Notes under the pieces: generated by a model
The model's input: the letters and a program-made list of their open reading frames with translations, nothing else
Database searches by the model: none
What the model was told of the DNA's origin: nothing
Origin: an uncultured Clostridium sp.
GTDB lineage: Bacteria > Bacillota > Clostridia > Oscillospirales > Butyricicoccaceae
DNA: 55,014 bases
Direction of reading: 5' to 3'
NCBI GenBank assembly: GCA_947427035.1
Contig: CANEGK010000014.1
Coordinates: forward strand, 1 to 55,014
Shown here: one piece after another, positions 35,371 through 45,668 of the stretch
Layout of the letters: every line of letters starts with the position of its first letter
Numbering within the stretch: position 1 is the stretch's first letter
Made by a program: the position numbers and the translations under genes

Positions 35371-36258
35371 ATGGGCCAGAAAGTTAATCCCCACGGTCTG
35401 CGCGTGGGCGTCATCAAAGGCTGGGATTCCCGCTGGTTCGCCAAGGACGAACTGGTCGGCGACCTGCTGGTTGAAGACTATAAAATCCGTAATTACCTGA
35501 AAAAGACCCTGTACAGCGCCGGCGTTCCGCGCATCGAAATCGAGCGCGACAGCGCCAAAATGCGCGTCTTTATCCACTGCGCCCGCCCCGGCATCATCGT
35601 CGGCAAGGGCGGCAGCGAAATTGAGAAACTGCAAAAGACCCTGTCTGACATGGTCAAAAAGCCGGTGTCGGTCAGCATTGTCGAAGTGCGTTCCCCCGAT
35701 CTCAACGCGCAGCTGGTCGCCGAAAATATCGCCAGCCAGCTCGAAAAGCGCATCTCCTTCCGCCGCGCGATGAAGCAGGCCATGGGCCGCGCGATGAAGC
35801 TGGGCGCCAAGGGCATCAAAACCTGTGTGTCCGGCCGTCTGGGCGGCGCTGAAATTGCCCGCACCGAGCATTATCACGAGGGCACCATTCCCCTTCAGAC
35901 CCTGCGCGCCGACATCGACTACGGCTTTGCCGAAGCCAACACCACCTATGGCCGCATCGGCGTCAAGGTGTGGCTGTATAAGGGCGAAGTCCTGACCGGC
36001 GGCCCGCGCACCACCGCTGTCGAGGCCCCGCGCCGCGATCGCCGTGAGCGCCGCGACAACGACCGCCGCGGCCCGCGCCGTGATGGCGACCGTCCCCGCC
36101 GTGACGGACAGGGCGGGCGTTTTGGCGAGCGCAAGCAGTTCTCGTCCGGCCCGCGCGGCCCGCAGGCCGGCGGCAGCCGCCCCTATACTCCGCGGCCCCA
36201 GGGTGATCGTCCCCAGCGCACCCCCGCCGCTCCCAAGACGGAAGGAGGAGCACAATAA
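35371..36258 (+). CDS. rpsC: 30S ribosomal protein S3 with long basic C-terminal tail
   Basis: 295 residues; typical S3 has about 210-230. KH domain with GxxG in [15 protein letters not shown] (residues about 72-86). The S3 C-terminal domain follows, with [30 protein letters not shown] split over about 150-185 and [12 protein letters not shown] near 208-219. The last 70 residues are low-complexity Arg/Asp/Gly/Pro ([20 protein letters not shown]), probably disordered and RNA-binding. Its stop shares one base with the rplP start. Confidence 0.97.
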   Translation: MGQKVNPHGLRVGVIKGWDSRWFAKDELVGDLLVEDYKIRNYLKKTLYSAGVPRIEIERDSAKMRVFIHCARPGIIVGKGGSEIEKLQKTLSDMVKKPVSVSIVEVRSPDLNAQLVAENIASQLEKRISFRRAMKQAMGRAMKLGAKGIKTCVSGRLGGAEIARTEHYHEGTIPLQTLRADIDYGFAEANTTYGRIGVKVWLYKGEVLTGGPRTTAVEAPRRDRRERRDNDRRGPRRDGDRPRRDGQGGRFGERKQFSSGPRGPQAGGSRPYTPRPQGDRPQRTPAAPKTEGGAQ

Positions 36259-36695
36259 TGTTAATGCCTAAACGCGTAAAATACCGCAGGGTGCAGCGCG
36301 GCCGCATGAAAGGCAAGGCCACCCGCGGAAACTTTGTCTCGAACGGCGAATACGGCATCATGGCCACAGAGCCGGCGTGGATCACCTCGAACCAGATCGA
36401 GGCCGCCCGTATCGCCATGACCCGTTACACCAAGCGCGGCGGCCAGGTGTGGATTAAAATCTTCCCCGACAAGCCGGTCACGCAGAAGCCTGCCGAAACC
36501 CGCATGGGCTCCGGTAAAGGCTCGCCCGCATACTGGGTCGCCGTCGTCAAGCCGGGCCGCGTTCTCTTTGAAATCGCCGGCGTGCCTGAAGAAACCGCGC
36601 GCGAGGCCATGCGTCTCGCCGGCCACAAGCTTCCGCTCAAGACCAAGTTTGTCAAGCGCGAGGACACCGTGAAAGAAACAGGTGGTGAAGTATGA
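36258..36695 (+). CDS. rplP: 50S ribosomal protein L16
   Basis: 145 residues. [20 protein letters not shown], then [20 protein letters not shown] and [18 protein letters not shown] with the conserved Arg read by the hydroxylase family. Start ATG shares an A with the rpsC stop. Confidence 0.98.
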   Translation: MLMPKRVKYRRVQRGRMKGKATRGNFVSNGEYGIMATEPAWITSNQIEAARIAMTRYTKRGGQVWIKIFPDKPVTQKPAETRMGSGKGSPAYWVAVVKPGRVLFEIAGVPEETAREAMRLAGHKLPLKTKFVKREDTVKETGGEV

Positions 36696-36895
36696 TGAAG
36701 GTGAAAGAGGTGCGCGATTTGACCGCGCAGGAGCTCAACACCAAGCTGGGCGAACTGAAAAAGGATCTCTTTAATCTGAGGCTTCAGCACGCAACCAACC
36801 AGCTTGACAACCCCCTGAAGATTGCCGAGGTCAAGCGTGACATTGCCAGAGTCAAGACCGTGCTCCGCGAGAAAGAGCTCGCGGCCAAGTCGTAA
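36692..36895 (+). CDS. rpmC: 50S ribosomal protein L29
   Basis: 67 residues. [20 protein letters not shown] and [19 protein letters not shown], two-helix hairpin. The start overlaps rplP by 4 nt. Confidence 0.97.
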   Translation: MMKVKEVRDLTAQELNTKLGELKKDLFNLRLQHATNQLDNPLKIAEVKRDIARVKTVLREKELAAKS

Positions 36896-36915
36896 GCGGT
36901 GAGGAGGATTAAGTC

Positions 36916-37173
36916 ATGAGTGAAAGAGCTTTCCGCAAGGCTAGGGTCGGCATGGTCGTTTCGGACAAAATGGATAAGACCATTGTGGTCGCCATTGAAG
37001 ACCGTGTGCAGCACCCGCTGTATAAGAAAATTATGAAGACCACTTACAAACTGAAAGCACACGATGAAAACAACGAGGCCGGCGTGGGCGATCGCGTCCG
37101 CGTGATGGAAACCCGCCCGCTGTCCAAGGACAAGCGGTGGCGCCTGGTTGAAATCATCGAAAAAGCCAAATAA
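36916..37173 (+). CDS. rpsQ: 30S ribosomal protein S17
   Basis: 85 residues. [39 protein letters not shown], and [21 protein letters not shown]-fold. GAGGAGG ribosome site. Confidence 0.98.
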   Translation: MSERAFRKARVGMVVSDKMDKTIVVAIEDRVQHPLYKKIMKTTYKLKAHDENNEAGVGDRVRVMETRPLSKDKRWRLVEIIEKAK

Positions 37174-37185
37174 GGAGGGTTTGCC

Positions 37186-37554
37186 GTGGTACAGCAGGAA
37201 TCACATCTCCGCGTCGCCGACAATACCGGCGCTAAGGAATTGAAATGCATCCGTGTTCTCGGCGGCTCGACCCGCAGATACGGAAACATCGGCGACGTTA
37301 TCGTCGCCAGCGTCCGCAAGGCCGCGCCCGGCGGCCAGGTGAAAAAGGGCGACGTCGTCCGCGCCGTCATCGTCCGCACCCGCAAGGGCCTGCGCCGCCC
37401 CGACGGCTCGTACGTCCGCTTTGACGAGAACGCCGCCGTCATCATTAAAGAAGATAAAAACCCCAGAGGAACCCGTATTTTTGGGCCTGTGGCCCGCGAG
37501 CTGCGCGAAAAGGATTATATGAAGATCCTTTCGCTTGCTCCCGAAGTGCTGTAA
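37186..37554 (+). CDS. rplN: 50S ribosomal protein L14
   Basis: 122 residues from GTG 37186. [55 protein letters not shown]. Forms the B8 bridge with 16S rRNA. Confidence 0.98.
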   Translation: MVQQESHLRVADNTGAKELKCIRVLGGSTRRYGNIGDVIVASVRKAAPGGQVKKGDVVRAVIVRTRKGLRRPDGSYVRFDENAAVIIKEDKNPRGTRIFGPVARELREKDYMKILSLAPEVL

Positions 37555-37564
37555 GGAGGACGCT

Positions 37565-37882
37565 ATGAACACGTTGAATGTCAAAAAAGGCGATACCGTC
37601 ATAGTGCTTTCCGGCAAGGACAAGGGCAAACAGGGCAAGGTCATGTCTACCTCTCCCAAAGCCGGCACCGTCATTGTCGAGGGTGTCAACTTTGCCACCA
37701 AGCACCAGAAGCCCCGCAGGCAGGGCGAGACCGGCGGCATCATCAAGCAGGAAACCCCCATCCGCGCCTGCAAGGTCATGCGCGTTTGCCCCAAGTGCCA
37801 GAAGCCGACCCGCGTCAAGAGCAGCATTCTGCCCAGCGGCGAAAAGGTTCGCGTCTGCAAGCACTGCGGCGAGACCATTTGA
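37565..37882 (+). CDS. rplX: 50S ribosomal protein L24
   Basis: 105 residues from ATG 37565, with AAGGAGG directly upstream. KOW motif [21 protein letters not shown]-terminal [11 protein letters not shown] and CKHCG cysteine pairs suggest a zinc ribbon, seen in some L24 proteins. Confidence 0.97.
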   Translation: MNTLNVKKGDTVIVLSGKDKGKQGKVMSTSPKAGTVIVEGVNFATKHQKPRRQGETGGIIKQETPIRACKVMRVCPKCQKPTRVKSSILPSGEKVRVCKHCGETI

Positions 37883-37901
37883 TTGAGGAGGACAGACGAA
37901 A

Positions 37902-38465
37902 ATGGCTGAAATGAATGAGAAATACACTCCTCGGCTCAAGGTCCGCTATCAGGAAGAAATCGCCCCTGCGCTGATGAAAAAGTTCAGCTACAAGAGCGTC
38001 ATGCAGATTCCCAAGCTGGACAAAATCACCCTGAACGTCGGCTGCGGCGAAGCGCGTGACAACGCCAAGGTGCTCGACTCGGTCGTCGCAGACCTGCGCA
38101 CCATCACCGGCCAGCAGCCCATTATCACTAAGGCCCGCAAGAGCGTCGCCAACTTTAAAGTGCGTGAAGGCATGAATATCGGCGCCAAGGTCACGCTGCG
38201 CGGCGAGCGCATGTGGGAGTTCCTGGACCGTTTCTTCAACATCGCTCTGCCCCGCGTCCGCGACTTCCGCGGCATCAACCCCAACGGCTTCGACGGCCGC
38301 GGCAACTATGCCATGGGCATCAAAGAGCAGCTGATTTTCCCTGAGATTCAGTACGATAAAATCGACAAAATCCGCGGTATGGACATCGTTTTCACCACGA
38401 CGGCCCACACCGATGAAGAGGCCAAGGAGCTTCTCACCCTCCTCGGCGCTCCGTTTGCAAAATAA
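37902..38465 (+). CDS. rplE: 50S ribosomal protein L5
   Basis: 187 residues. [59 protein letters not shown]. Binds 5S rRNA and the P-site tRNA. Confidence 0.98.
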   Translation: MAEMNEKYTPRLKVRYQEEIAPALMKKFSYKSVMQIPKLDKITLNVGCGEARDNAKVLDSVVADLRTITGQQPIITKARKSVANFKVREGMNIGAKVTLRGERMWEFLDRFFNIALPRVRDFRGINPNGFDGRGNYAMGIKEQLIFPEIQYDKIDKIRGMDIVFTTTAHTDEEAKELLTLLGAPFAK

Positions 38466-38477
38466 GGAGGCGGCAAA

Positions 38478-38663
38478 ATGGCTAAAAAAGCAATGATCCT
38501 CAAGCAGCAGCGGGGCAGCAAGTTTTCCACTCGCAACTACAACCGCTGCAAAATCTGCGGCCGGCCCCACGCCTATCTGCGCGACTTCGGCATCTGCCGT
38601 ATCTGCTTCCGCGAGCTGGCGTACAAAGGGCAGATCCCCGGTGTCAGAAAGGCTTCCTGGTAA
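38478..38663 (+). CDS. rpsN: 30S ribosomal protein S14, zinc type
   Basis: 61 residues. Four zinc cysteines C24, C27, C40 and C43 in [13 protein letters not shown] and [10 protein letters not shown]; ends [11 protein letters not shown]. The zinc form (S14Z) is normal for Firmicutes. AGGAGG ribosome site. Confidence 0.98.
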   Translation: MAKKAMILKQQRGSKFSTRNYNRCKICGRPHAYLRDFGICRICFRELAYKGQIPGVRKASW

Positions 38664-38938
38664 GCTTCTGCCGCCTGCCGGCGGGATTGGCGCCGGCAAA
38701 ACAAACTGAAACTAGAGGGGCGCAATCCCTTTTAGCGTGCGGCCGGGAGCAGCTTTGCCAACCGGGCGCACAGGGCTTTTGCAAAACCGGCAGGCTTTGC
38801 AAAAGCGCAAAGAATAGTGGGGGGCAGTTCCGCTCAATCACCCGCGGGCATGGGGCCAATCGCACCCGACCGGCAGCCATCCCCGGGGGGAAACGCGGCA
38901 AAGCCGCTGCTCTCTAACTTCTGTAAGGAGGAAAAACG
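38664..38938. other. Long structured spacer rpsN-rpsH
   Basis: 275 bp without a plausible gene in the middle of the spc operon, where gaps are otherwise 10-20 bp. It contains GCTTTTGCAAA (38775-38785) / TTTGCAAAAGC (38796-38806), a perfect 11-bp stem with a 10-nt loop. A GC-rich arm pair near 38676-38698 and a pyrimidine-poor stretch near 38810-38826 are also visible. No promoter of good quality was seen. Possibly an S8-responsive mRNA element or an inserted repeat. Confidence 0.6.
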
Positions 38939-39337
38939 ATGCAAATCACCGACCCCATTGCTGATATGCTGACCCGTATCAGAAACGCCGGTTCCGCCCG
39001 TCACCAGAGCGTTGACGTGCCCGCATCCGGCGTCAAGAAGGCCATTGCCCAGATTCTGCTGGACGAGGGCTACATCCGCTCGTTCGAAGTCCTCAACGAG
39101 GGCGTTCAGGGCGTGATCCGCATTACACTCAAGTACACGGCGAACAAGGAAAAGGCCATCTCCGGCCTGCGCCGCGTCAGCAAGCCCGGCCTGCGCGTTT
39201 ACGCCGGCGCCGACGAGCTGCCGCGTGTTTTGAAGGGCCTTGGCGTCGCCATCATTTCGACATCCAAGGGCATCATGACCGACAAAAAAGCGCGCGAGCT
39301 GCATGTCGGCGGCGAAGTCCTTGCGTTTGTCTGGTAA
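38939..39337 (+). CDS. rpsH: 30S ribosomal protein S8
   Basis: 132 residues. [20 protein letters not shown] at the start, [20 protein letters not shown] and the end [20 protein letters not shown]. In E. coli S8 represses its own operon by binding mRNA; the long spacer just before makes a similar loop worth testing. AAGGAGG ribosome site. Confidence 0.98.
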   Translation: MQITDPIADMLTRIRNAGSARHQSVDVPASGVKKAIAQILLDEGYIRSFEVLNEGVQGVIRITLKYTANKEKAISGLRRVSKPGLRVYAGADELPRVLKGLGVAIISTSKGIMTDKKARELHVGGEVLAFVW

Positions 39338-39352
39338 GGGGAGGAATAGGAA

Positions 39353-39898
39353 ATGTCCAGAATCGGAAGAATGCCTGTTGCCATCCCCGCCGGCGTCACT
39401 GTCGCCGTGGACGGCAGCAAAATCACCGTCAAGGGCCCCAAGGGCGAGCTGACCCAGGTCATGCACCCCGACATGATTCTGTCGGTTGAAGACAACATGG
39501 TTCATGTCGCCCGCCCGTCGGACGACAAGCTGCACCGTTCGCTGCACGGCCTGACCCGTTCGCTCATTCACAACATGGTCATCGGCGTCAGCGAAGGCTA
39601 TAAGAAGGAACTGGAAATCAACGGCGTTGGCTACCGTGCCGCCAAGGCCGGAACCCAGCTGCAAATGAACCTGGGCTACAGCCATCAGGTGCTTGTCGAC
39701 GAAGTTCCCGGCATCACCATCGAGGTGCCGGCGCCCAACAAAATCGTCATTCACGGCATCGACAAGCAGAAAGTCGGCCAGTTTGCCGCCGAAGTGCGCG
39801 AGAAGCGTCCTCCCGAGCCGTATAAGGGCAAGGGCATCAAGTATATCGACGAAGTCGTCCGCCGCAAGGAAGGCAAAGCCGGCGGCAAGAAAAAGTAA
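39353..39898 (+). CDS. rplF: 50S ribosomal protein L6
   Basis: 181 residues. [51 protein letters not shown], ends in the conserved [20 protein letters not shown]. Ribosome factor-binding region. Confidence 0.98.
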   Translation: MSRIGRMPVAIPAGVTVAVDGSKITVKGPKGELTQVMHPDMILSVEDNMVHVARPSDDKLHRSLHGLTRSLIHNMVIGVSEGYKKELEINGVGYRAAKAGTQLQMNLGYSHQVLVDEVPGITIEVPAPNKIVIHGIDKQKVGQFAAEVREKRPPEPYKGKGIKYIDEVVRRKEGKAGGKKK

Positions 39899-39914
39899 AG
39901 GGAGGTGCGCTTAA

Positions 39915-40274
39915 ATGATTAAGAAATATGACTCCAACGCGCAGCGTTTGAAAAGACACAAAAGAGTGCGCGCCAAACTGAGCGGCACCGCCGAGCGGCC
40001 CCGCCTTGACGTTTTCCGCAGCAACACCCACATTTACGCCCAGGTTATTGACGACGTCTCCGGCCGCACCCTGGCCGCCGCGGGCTCGAACGAAAAGGAT
40101 TTCGGCCTGTACGGCGGAAACTGCGAAGCCGCCAAAAAGGTCGGCCAGCTGATCGCTGAAAGAGCGCTCAAGGCCGGCATCGAAAACGTCGTGTTCGACC
40201 GCGGCGGGTATCTGTTCCACGGCCGCGTCAAGGCTTTGGCCGACGCCGCCCGCGAGAGCGGACTCAAGTTTTAA
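39915..40274 (+). CDS. rplR: 50S ribosomal protein L18
   Basis: 119 residues. [56 protein letters not shown]. Binds 5S rRNA with L5. Confidence 0.98.
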   Translation: MIKKYDSNAQRLKRHKRVRAKLSGTAERPRLDVFRSNTHIYAQVIDDVSGRTLAAAGSNEKDFGLYGGNCEAAKKVGQLIAERALKAGIENVVFDRGGYLFHGRVKALADAARESGLKF

Positions 40275-40289
40275 GGGAGGATAAACGTT

Positions 40290-40793
40290 ATGGCTAAGCT
40301 TATTGACGCCACGCAGCTGGAGCTGAAGGAGAAGCTCGTTTCCCTTAACCGCGTTTCCAAAACGGTTAAAGGCGGCCGTATCTTCAAGTTTTCGGCTTTG
40401 GTAGTGGTCGGCGACGGAAACGGCATTGTCGGTTTCGGCCTTGGCAAGTCCTCCGAAGTTCCCGACGCTATCCGCAAGGGCATTGAAGATGCCAAAAAGA
40501 ACCTGGTCAAAGTGTCGATCAGCGGCACCAGCATCCCGCACGAGGTGCTGGGCAAGTTCGGCGCGGCGCGCGTGCTCCTGAAGCCTGCCGCCCCCGGTAC
40601 CGGCGTCATCGCCGGCGGCCCGGTCCGTGCCGTTGTCGAAATGGCGGGCATTAAGGATATTCGTACCAAGTGCCTGCGCTCGAACAACCCGCAGAACGTT
40701 GTCAGCGCCACGATGGAAGGGCTCAAGTCCCTGCGCGACGCCCAGCAGGTGGCGGCCGTGCGCGGCATCGCGGCGGAAGAGCTTGTAAAGTAA
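40290..40793 (+). CDS. rpsE: 30S ribosomal protein S5
   Basis: 167 residues. [40 protein letters not shown], and [20 protein letters not shown]. Guards decoding fidelity at the mRNA entry site. Confidence 0.98.
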   Translation: MAKLIDATQLELKEKLVSLNRVSKTVKGGRIFKFSALVVVGDGNGIVGFGLGKSSEVPDAIRKGIEDAKKNLVKVSISGTSIPHEVLGKFGAARVLLKPAAPGTGVIAGGPVRAVVEMAGIKDIRTKCLRSNNPQNVVSATMEGLKSLRDAQQVAAVRGIAAEELVK

Positions 40794-40806
40794 GGAGGAT
40801 GTGGTT

Positions 40807-40989
40807 ATGAACAGCTTGAAAATCACCCTTGTGAAGAGCCTGAACGGCCGGCTGGACAAACACATCGCCACCGCCCATGCACTGGGCCTTCACAAGATCG
40901 GCAACGTCACCATCCAGCCCAACAACCCTCAGACCCAGGGGAAAATCGCCCTCATCGGCTATCTCCTTAAGGTCGAGGAATGCAAATAA
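40807..40989 (+). CDS. rpmD: 50S ribosomal protein L30
   Basis: 60 residues from ATG 40807. AAGGAGG ends 8 nt before this ATG, while the in-frame GTG at 40801 is too near. [20 protein letters not shown], then [20 protein letters not shown]. Confidence 0.96.
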   Translation: MNSLKITLVKSLNGRLDKHIATAHALGLHKIGNVTIQPNNPQTQGKIALIGYLLKVEECK

Positions 40990-41003
40990 GGAGGGACGCT
41001 GCG

Positions 41004-41444
41004 ATGAAACTGAATGAACTCACCCCGGCCGCCGGCAGCACGAGCGTCGGCAAGCGCAAAGGCCGCGGCATCGGCACCGGCAACGGCAAAACGGCCGGGC
41101 GCGGCCATAAGGGCCAGTGGGCCAGAAGCGGCGGCGGCGTTCGCCCCGGCTTTGAAGGCGGCCAGATGCCACTGACCCGCCGTTTGCCCAAGCGCGGCTT
41201 CAACAATGTTTTTGCAAAGAAATACGCCGAAATCAACCTGAACGCGCTCAACGCGTTTGACAACGGCACCGAGGTCACCTTTGAGCTGCTGGCTGAAAAG
41301 GGCCTGGTCAAAAAGACCCTGGACGGCATCCGCGTGCTCGGCACCGGCGAACTCAACAAGAAGCTGACCGTCAAGGCCGCCGGCATCACTGCCTCGGCCA
41401 AAGAGAAAATTGAAGCCGCGGGAGGAAAGGCGGAGGTGATCTGA
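41004..41444 (+). CDS. rplO: 50S ribosomal protein L15
   Basis: 146 residues from ATG 41004, chosen for AAGGAGG 10 nt upstream. [20 protein letters not shown], then [20 protein letters not shown] and [19 protein letters not shown]. It precedes secY by 3 bp, the usual order. Confidence 0.98.
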   Translation: MKLNELTPAAGSTSVGKRKGRGIGTGNGKTAGRGHKGQWARSGGGVRPGFEGGQMPLTRRLPKRGFNNVFAKKYAEINLNALNAFDNGTEVTFELLAEKGLVKKTLDGIRVLGTGELNKKLTVKAAGITASAKEKIEAAGGKAEVI

Positions 41445-41447
41445 TCC

Positions 41448-42728
41448 ATGCTGGAAACCATCAAAAACGCGTGGAAGATCCCCGATCTGCGTAAAAAGCT
41501 CCTTTTCGTCATCGGCTGTATTGTTGTTTACCGTTTTGGGTATACCATTTTTGTACCCTATGTCGACACCCGCGCGCTGACCGAAGCTTTTAAGGCGCAG
41601 GCCGACACGCTGATCGGCTACTTTAACGTCCTGTCGGGCGGCGGATTTTCACAGGCGTCCATCTTCGCACTTTCGGTTTATCCGTATATCAACGCATCCA
41701 TTATCATGCAGCTTCTGCAAATCGCCATTCCGGCGCTCGAACGCATGGTCAAGGACGGCGGCGAAGAAGGCCGCAAGAAAATCGCGTCCATCACCCGTTA
41801 TGTCACCATAGCGCTCGCCATTCTCACCGGCTTCAGCTATTATATGCTGCTCAAGAGCTATCAGGTGTTGACCCGCACCGACCTGTGGAGCGCCATCGTC
41901 ATCATCCTGACCTTTACCGCCGGTTCGGCCTTCATCATGTGGCTGGGCGAGCAGATCAATGAAAAGGGCATCGGCAACGGCATTTCCATCATCCTCTTCT
42001 GCGGCATCGTCAGCCGCGGCCCGTCGATGGTGCAGTCCATGGTCGAAGGCATTAAGAGCGGTTCGCTCGACATCTTCAAGACCATTCTGATTCTGCTCAT
42101 TGCCATCGCCATGATCGCCTTTATCGTCTTCATCACCAACGCCGAGCGCCGTATTCCGGTGCAGTACGCCAAACGCGTTGTCGGCCGCAAGATGTACGGC
42201 GGGCAGTCGACCAACCTGCCCATGAAGGTCAATATGGCGGGCGTCATGCCCATCATCTTCGCCAGCACCATCATCACGGTGCCGGCCACCATCGGCAGCT
42301 TCCTGACGCCTAAAGAGGGCGGCTTCTGGGATCGTTTCCTTGATGCGTTCCAGCAGGGCAGCCCGGCCTATATCATCGTTTATTTCCTGCTCATCCTCGG
42401 CTTTGCCTACTTCTATGCCACCATTCAGTTCAACCCCATTGAGGTGGCCAACAACCTGAAGAAAAACGGTGGGTTTATCCCCGGTTTCCGCCCCGGCAAG
42501 CCGACGAGCGACTTTATCAAAAAGGTGCTCAACAAAATCACCCTGATGGGCGCTCTGTTTTTGTCGGTCGTCGCCATCTTCCCCCTTGTTATGAGCAATG
42601 TCAAGGGTATGAGCGGGCTGGCTATCGGCGGAACGTCAGTGCTCATTCTGGTCGGCGTCGCGCTCGAGACGGTCAAGGCCATCGAGGGCCAGATGTTGAT
42701 GCGCCACTACAAGGGCTTCCTCGAATAA
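41448..42728 (+). CDS. secY: Preprotein translocase subunit SecY
   Basis: 426 residues, ten membrane helices as expected. Opening MLETIKNAWKIPDLRKKLLF; plug-domain helix 2a region with GGGFSQASIFALSVYPYINA; cytosolic-loop INEKGIGNGISIILFCGIVS and AERRIPVQYAKRVVGRKMYG, the conserved ribosome/SecA-contact arginines. Central channel of Sec export, serving the secreted SLH proteins among others. Confidence 0.98.
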   Translation: MLETIKNAWKIPDLRKKLLFVIGCIVVYRFGYTIFVPYVDTRALTEAFKAQADTLIGYFNVLSGGGFSQASIFALSVYPYINASIIMQLLQIAIPALERMVKDGGEEGRKKIASITRYVTIALAILTGFSYYMLLKSYQVLTRTDLWSAIVIILTFTAGSAFIMWLGEQINEKGIGNGISIILFCGIVSRGPSMVQSMVEGIKSGSLDIFKTILILLIAIAMIAFIVFITNAERRIPVQYAKRVVGRKMYGGQSTNLPMKVNMAGVMPIIFASTIITVPATIGSFLTPKEGGFWDRFLDAFQQGSPAYIIVYFLLILGFAYFYATIQFNPIEVANNLKKNGGFIPGFRPGKPTSDFIKKVLNKITLMGALFLSVVAIFPLVMSNVKGMSGLAIGGTSVLILVGVALETVKAIEGQMLMRHYKGFLE

Positions 42729-42754
42729 AGCGCTGCGGAGAAATGGAGTTTGGT

Positions 42755-43390
42755 ATGAATCTTGTCTTACTGGGCGCCCCCGGCGCCGGGAAAGGTACGC
42801 AGGCTGAAAAGATTCAACATGCGCTGAACATTCCCATCCTCTCTACCGGAAATCTTCTGCGTCAGGCCATTGCGGCCGGTACCGAGCTGGGCCGCAAGGC
42901 CCAGACCTATATGGACGGCGGCAACCTGGTGCCTGACGAGCTGATCATCGGCCTGGTCGCCGAGCGGCTGAAAAGTCCGGACTGCGCAAACGGCGTCATT
43001 TTCGACGGCTTCCCGCGCACACTGCCCCAGGCCCAGGCGCTTGATAAGGCCGTAATGGTCGACGTCGTCCTGTCCATCGAGGTTGCCGATGAAACCATCA
43101 TGCAGCGCATGAGCGGCCGCCGAACCTGCCCCCAATGCCAGGCCAGCTACCACGTCACAGACAATCCGCCCCAGAAAGAGGGCGTGTGCGACAAATGCGG
43201 CGCGCAGCTGAGCATCCGCCATGACGACGAGCCGGACACCGTCCGCTCGCGCCTTGAAGTGTACCACAGGCAGACCGAGCCCATTAAAGAATATTATGGC
43301 GCTCAGGGCAAGCTCAAAAAGGTACAGGGGCAGCCCAAGCTGGCCGATACCGTCAAACTTGTGTCGGAGGCGCTGGGAGTTTCATTATGA
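42755..43390 (+). CDS. adk: Adenylate kinase with zinc LID
   Basis: 211 residues from ATG 42755 (AATGGAG ends 6 nt upstream; the ATG at 42743 has a weaker site). P-loop GAPGAGKGT at 7-15. ATP + AMP to 2 ADP. LID carries Cys125, Cys128, Cys145 and Cys148 (CPQC and CDKC), the zinc form common in Gram-positives. FDGFPRTLPQAQALD binds AMP. It overlaps map by 4 nt. Confidence 0.98.
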   Translation: MNLVLLGAPGAGKGTQAEKIQHALNIPILSTGNLLRQAIAAGTELGRKAQTYMDGGNLVPDELIIGLVAERLKSPDCANGVIFDGFPRTLPQAQALDKAVMVDVVLSIEVADETIMQRMSGRRTCPQCQASYHVTDNPPQKEGVCDKCGAQLSIRHDDEPDTVRSRLEVYHRQTEPIKEYYGAQGKLKKVQGQPKLADTVKLVSEALGVSL

Positions 43391-44154
43391 TCAAGATCAA
43401 ATCGGCGCATGAGATTTCGCTCATGCGTCAGGCCGGCCGGCTGGCCGCCGAGGCACGCGCCTTGGCGGGCAGTCTGGTCGAGCCGGGAATTACCACCCGG
43501 GAAATCGACCACGAGGTCCGCAGGTTTTTAAAAAGCCGCGGCTCGATGCCCTCGTTCCTGGGGTACGGCGGCTTTCCCGCCGCCATCTGCTGCTCGGTCA
43601 ACGATGAAGTGATTCATGGGATCCCGGGCTCGCGGAAAATTAAAGAGGGCGATCTGGTCAAAATTGACGTCGGGGCCATCTATCACGGCTATCATGGCGA
43701 CTGCGCCGCGACCTTTGCGGCGGGCGCCATTTCGCCCGAAGCCCAACGGCTTTTGGATGTGACCCGGCAGAGCTTCTATGAAGGTATCAAGCAAGCCCGC
43801 CCGGGACAGAGAATATCCGATATTTCGCGCGCCGTCCAGGTGTACAATGAAGAGAGGGGCTATTCTCTGGTGCGGGAGTATGTGGGGCACGGCATCGGCT
43901 CGGAAATGCATGAAGAGCCGGAAGTGCCCAACTACGTTTCTCCCCGGGCGCGCGCGCGCCTGGTGGCCGGCATGACGCTGGCCGTTGAACCGATGGTCAA
44001 CCAGGGCGGGTACGAGGTGCGCAGGCTGCGCGACGGCTGGACCGTCGTCACGGCCGACGGAAAGCTCTCGGCCCATTATGAAAACACCATCCTCATTACA
44101 GATGGCGACCCTGAAATTCTCACCGTGGCTGGAGGACAGCATAATGCGGAGTGA
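43387..44154 (+). CDS. map: Methionine aminopeptidase, type I
   Basis: 255 residues. Removes N-terminal Met. Metal ligands seen: two Asp in KIDVGAIYHGYHGDCAATF, His in GHGIGSEMHEEPEVPN, Glu in LAVEPMV and Glu in YENTILIT. NDEVIHGIPGSRKIKEGD holds the substrate-site His. The end overlaps the next gene by 11 nt. Confidence 0.98.
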   Translation: MIKIKSAHEISLMRQAGRLAAEARALAGSLVEPGITTREIDHEVRRFLKSRGSMPSFLGYGGFPAAICCSVNDEVIHGIPGSRKIKEGDLVKIDVGAIYHGYHGDCAATFAAGAISPEAQRLLDVTRQSFYEGIKQARPGQRISDISRAVQVYNEERGYSLVREYVGHGIGSEMHEEPEVPNYVSPRARARLVAGMTLAVEPMVNQGGYEVRRLRDGWTVVTADGKLSAHYENTILITDGDPEILTVAGGQHNAE

Positions 44155-44428
44155 CATAGTAAAGTCTGACGTTGTCGCTTCCTTATGCGGGCGCGACAAA
44201 GGCGCGCTCATGATGGTCGTCGGGCTGGACAGCGAGGGCTATGCCCTGCTGTGCGACGGCCGACTGCGAAAAGTCGAAAAACCCAAGCGCAAAAAGCTCA
44301 AGCACATCCGGCTGGTCTGCCACAGCGACTGCCGGGCGGCACAAAAAATCCGTGCGGGCGAGCGACTGTCAAACAGCGAAATCAGACGAGCGCTGGCGGA
44401 CTTGCAAAAGCCGCAGCCGATTGAATGA
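44144..44428 (+). CDS. KOW-domain RNA-binding protein (L14e-like)
   Basis: 94 residues from ATG 44144, with GGAGGA 8 nt upstream, overlapping map by 11 nt. DVVASLCGRDKGALMMVVGL, then YALLCDGRLRKVEKPKRKKL matches the KOW-like protein found between map and infA in many Clostridia. It is related to archaeal/eukaryotic L14e-type proteins. A ribosome- or RNA-binding role is likely but not established. Confidence 0.88.
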   Translation: MRSDIVKSDVVASLCGRDKGALMMVVGLDSEGYALLCDGRLRKVEKPKRKKLKHIRLVCHSDCRAAQKIRAGERLSNSEIRRALADLQKPQPIE

Positions 44429-44446
44429 CCGAGGAGGGACTTTCGT

Positions 44447-44665
44447 TTGGCAAAAGAAGATATGATCGAGGTCGAAGGTACCGTTATAGAGGCGCTGCCA
44501 AACGCCATGTTCAATGTCGAGCTGCCCGGGGGACATAAGGTTTTGGCCCATATTTCGGGCAAGCTGCGCATGAATTTTATCAAAATCCTGCCCGGGGACC
44601 GGGTCACGCTGCAAATGTCGCCGTATGACCTGACCCGCGGACGCATTACATGGCGTTCCAAGTAA
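44447..44665 (+). CDS. infA: Translation initiation factor IF-1
   Basis: 72 residues, start codon TTG at 44447 with GAGGAGG upstream. [60 protein letters not shown]: standard OB-fold IF-1. Non-ATG start may limit its yield. Confidence 0.98.
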   Translation: MAKEDMIEVEGTVIEALPNAMFNVELPGGHKVLAHISGKLRMNFIKILPGDRVTLQMSPYDLTRGRITWRSK

Positions 44666-44720
44666 GCATCAGCTCCGGGGCGCACAGCCCTTTCCAAATG
44701 GAAGAAACAGGAGGAAGTAA

Positions 44721-44837
<117 letters not shown>

Positions 44838-44862
44838 AAACACACAGGAGGTGCAAAAGTAA

Positions 44863-45231
44863 ATGGCTCGTATTGCCGGTGTTGACCTTCCCCGCGAAAA
44901 AAGAGTGGAAATCGGCCTGACGTACATCTACGGAATCGGCCGCAAGCTTTCAAACGATATTCTGAAAAAGACAGGTGTCAACCCTGACACCCGCGTCAAG
45001 GATTTGACGGAGGACGAAACTGCCCGCCTGCGTGAAGTCATCGAGCATGAGTACACCATCGAAGGCGATCTGCGCCGCGACACGGCGCTCAACATCAAGC
45101 GCCTGACCGAAATCGGCTGCTACCGCGGCCTGCGCCACCGCAAGGGCCTTCCCGTCCGCGGCCAGCGCACCAAGACCAACGCCAGAACTCGCAAAGGTCC
45201 CAAAAAGACCATTGCCAACAAGAAGAAATAA
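44863..45231 (+). CDS. rpsM: 30S ribosomal protein S13
   Basis: 122 residues. [34 protein letters not shown], and the basic tail [20 protein letters not shown] that touches P-site tRNA. Confidence 0.98.
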   Translation: MARIAGVDLPREKRVEIGLTYIYGIGRKLSNDILKKTGVNPDTRVKDLTEDETARLREVIEHEYTIEGDLRRDTALNIKRLTEIGCYRGLRHRKGLPVRGQRTKTNARTRKGPKKTIANKKK

Positions 45232-45246
45232 AGGAGGGACGAAAAC

Positions 45247-45651
45247 ATGGCTAAAGCACAGCCGAAGAAGGGCGCCGTCAGAACCAAGCGCCGCGAACGC
45301 AAAAACATTGAAAAGGGCGCTGTCCATATCCGTTCGTCCTTTAACAACACCATCGTCACCATCACCGACATCAAGGGCAACGCGATTTCGTGGGCCAGCG
45401 CCGGCGAAATGGGCTTCCGCGGTTCGAGAAAGTCGACTCCCTTTGCCGCGCAGACTGCTGCCGAAACAGCTGCCAAAGCCGCGATGGAGCATGGTCTGAA
45501 GACCGTCGAGGTCTATGTCAAAGGCCCCGGCTCGGGCCGTGAAGCTGCGATCCGCGCCCTGCAGGCCGCCGGACTGGAAGTCGTCATGATCAAAGACGTC
45601 ACCCCTGTCCCGCACAACGGCTGCCGCCCGCCCAAGAGAAGAAGAGTTTAA
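45247..45651 (+). CDS. rpsK: 30S ribosomal protein S11
   Basis: 134 residues. [40 protein letters not shown], and the end [18 protein letters not shown] with the Asn-Gly that can form isoaspartate. Confidence 0.98.
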   Translation: MAKAQPKKGAVRTKRRERKNIEKGAVHIRSSFNNTIVTITDIKGNAISWASAGEMGFRGSRKSTPFAAQTAAETAAKAAMEHGLKTVEVYVKGPGSGREAAIRALQAAGLEVVMIKDVTPVPHNGCRPPKRRRV

Positions 45652-45668
45652 CAGGAGGTAACCTTTAG

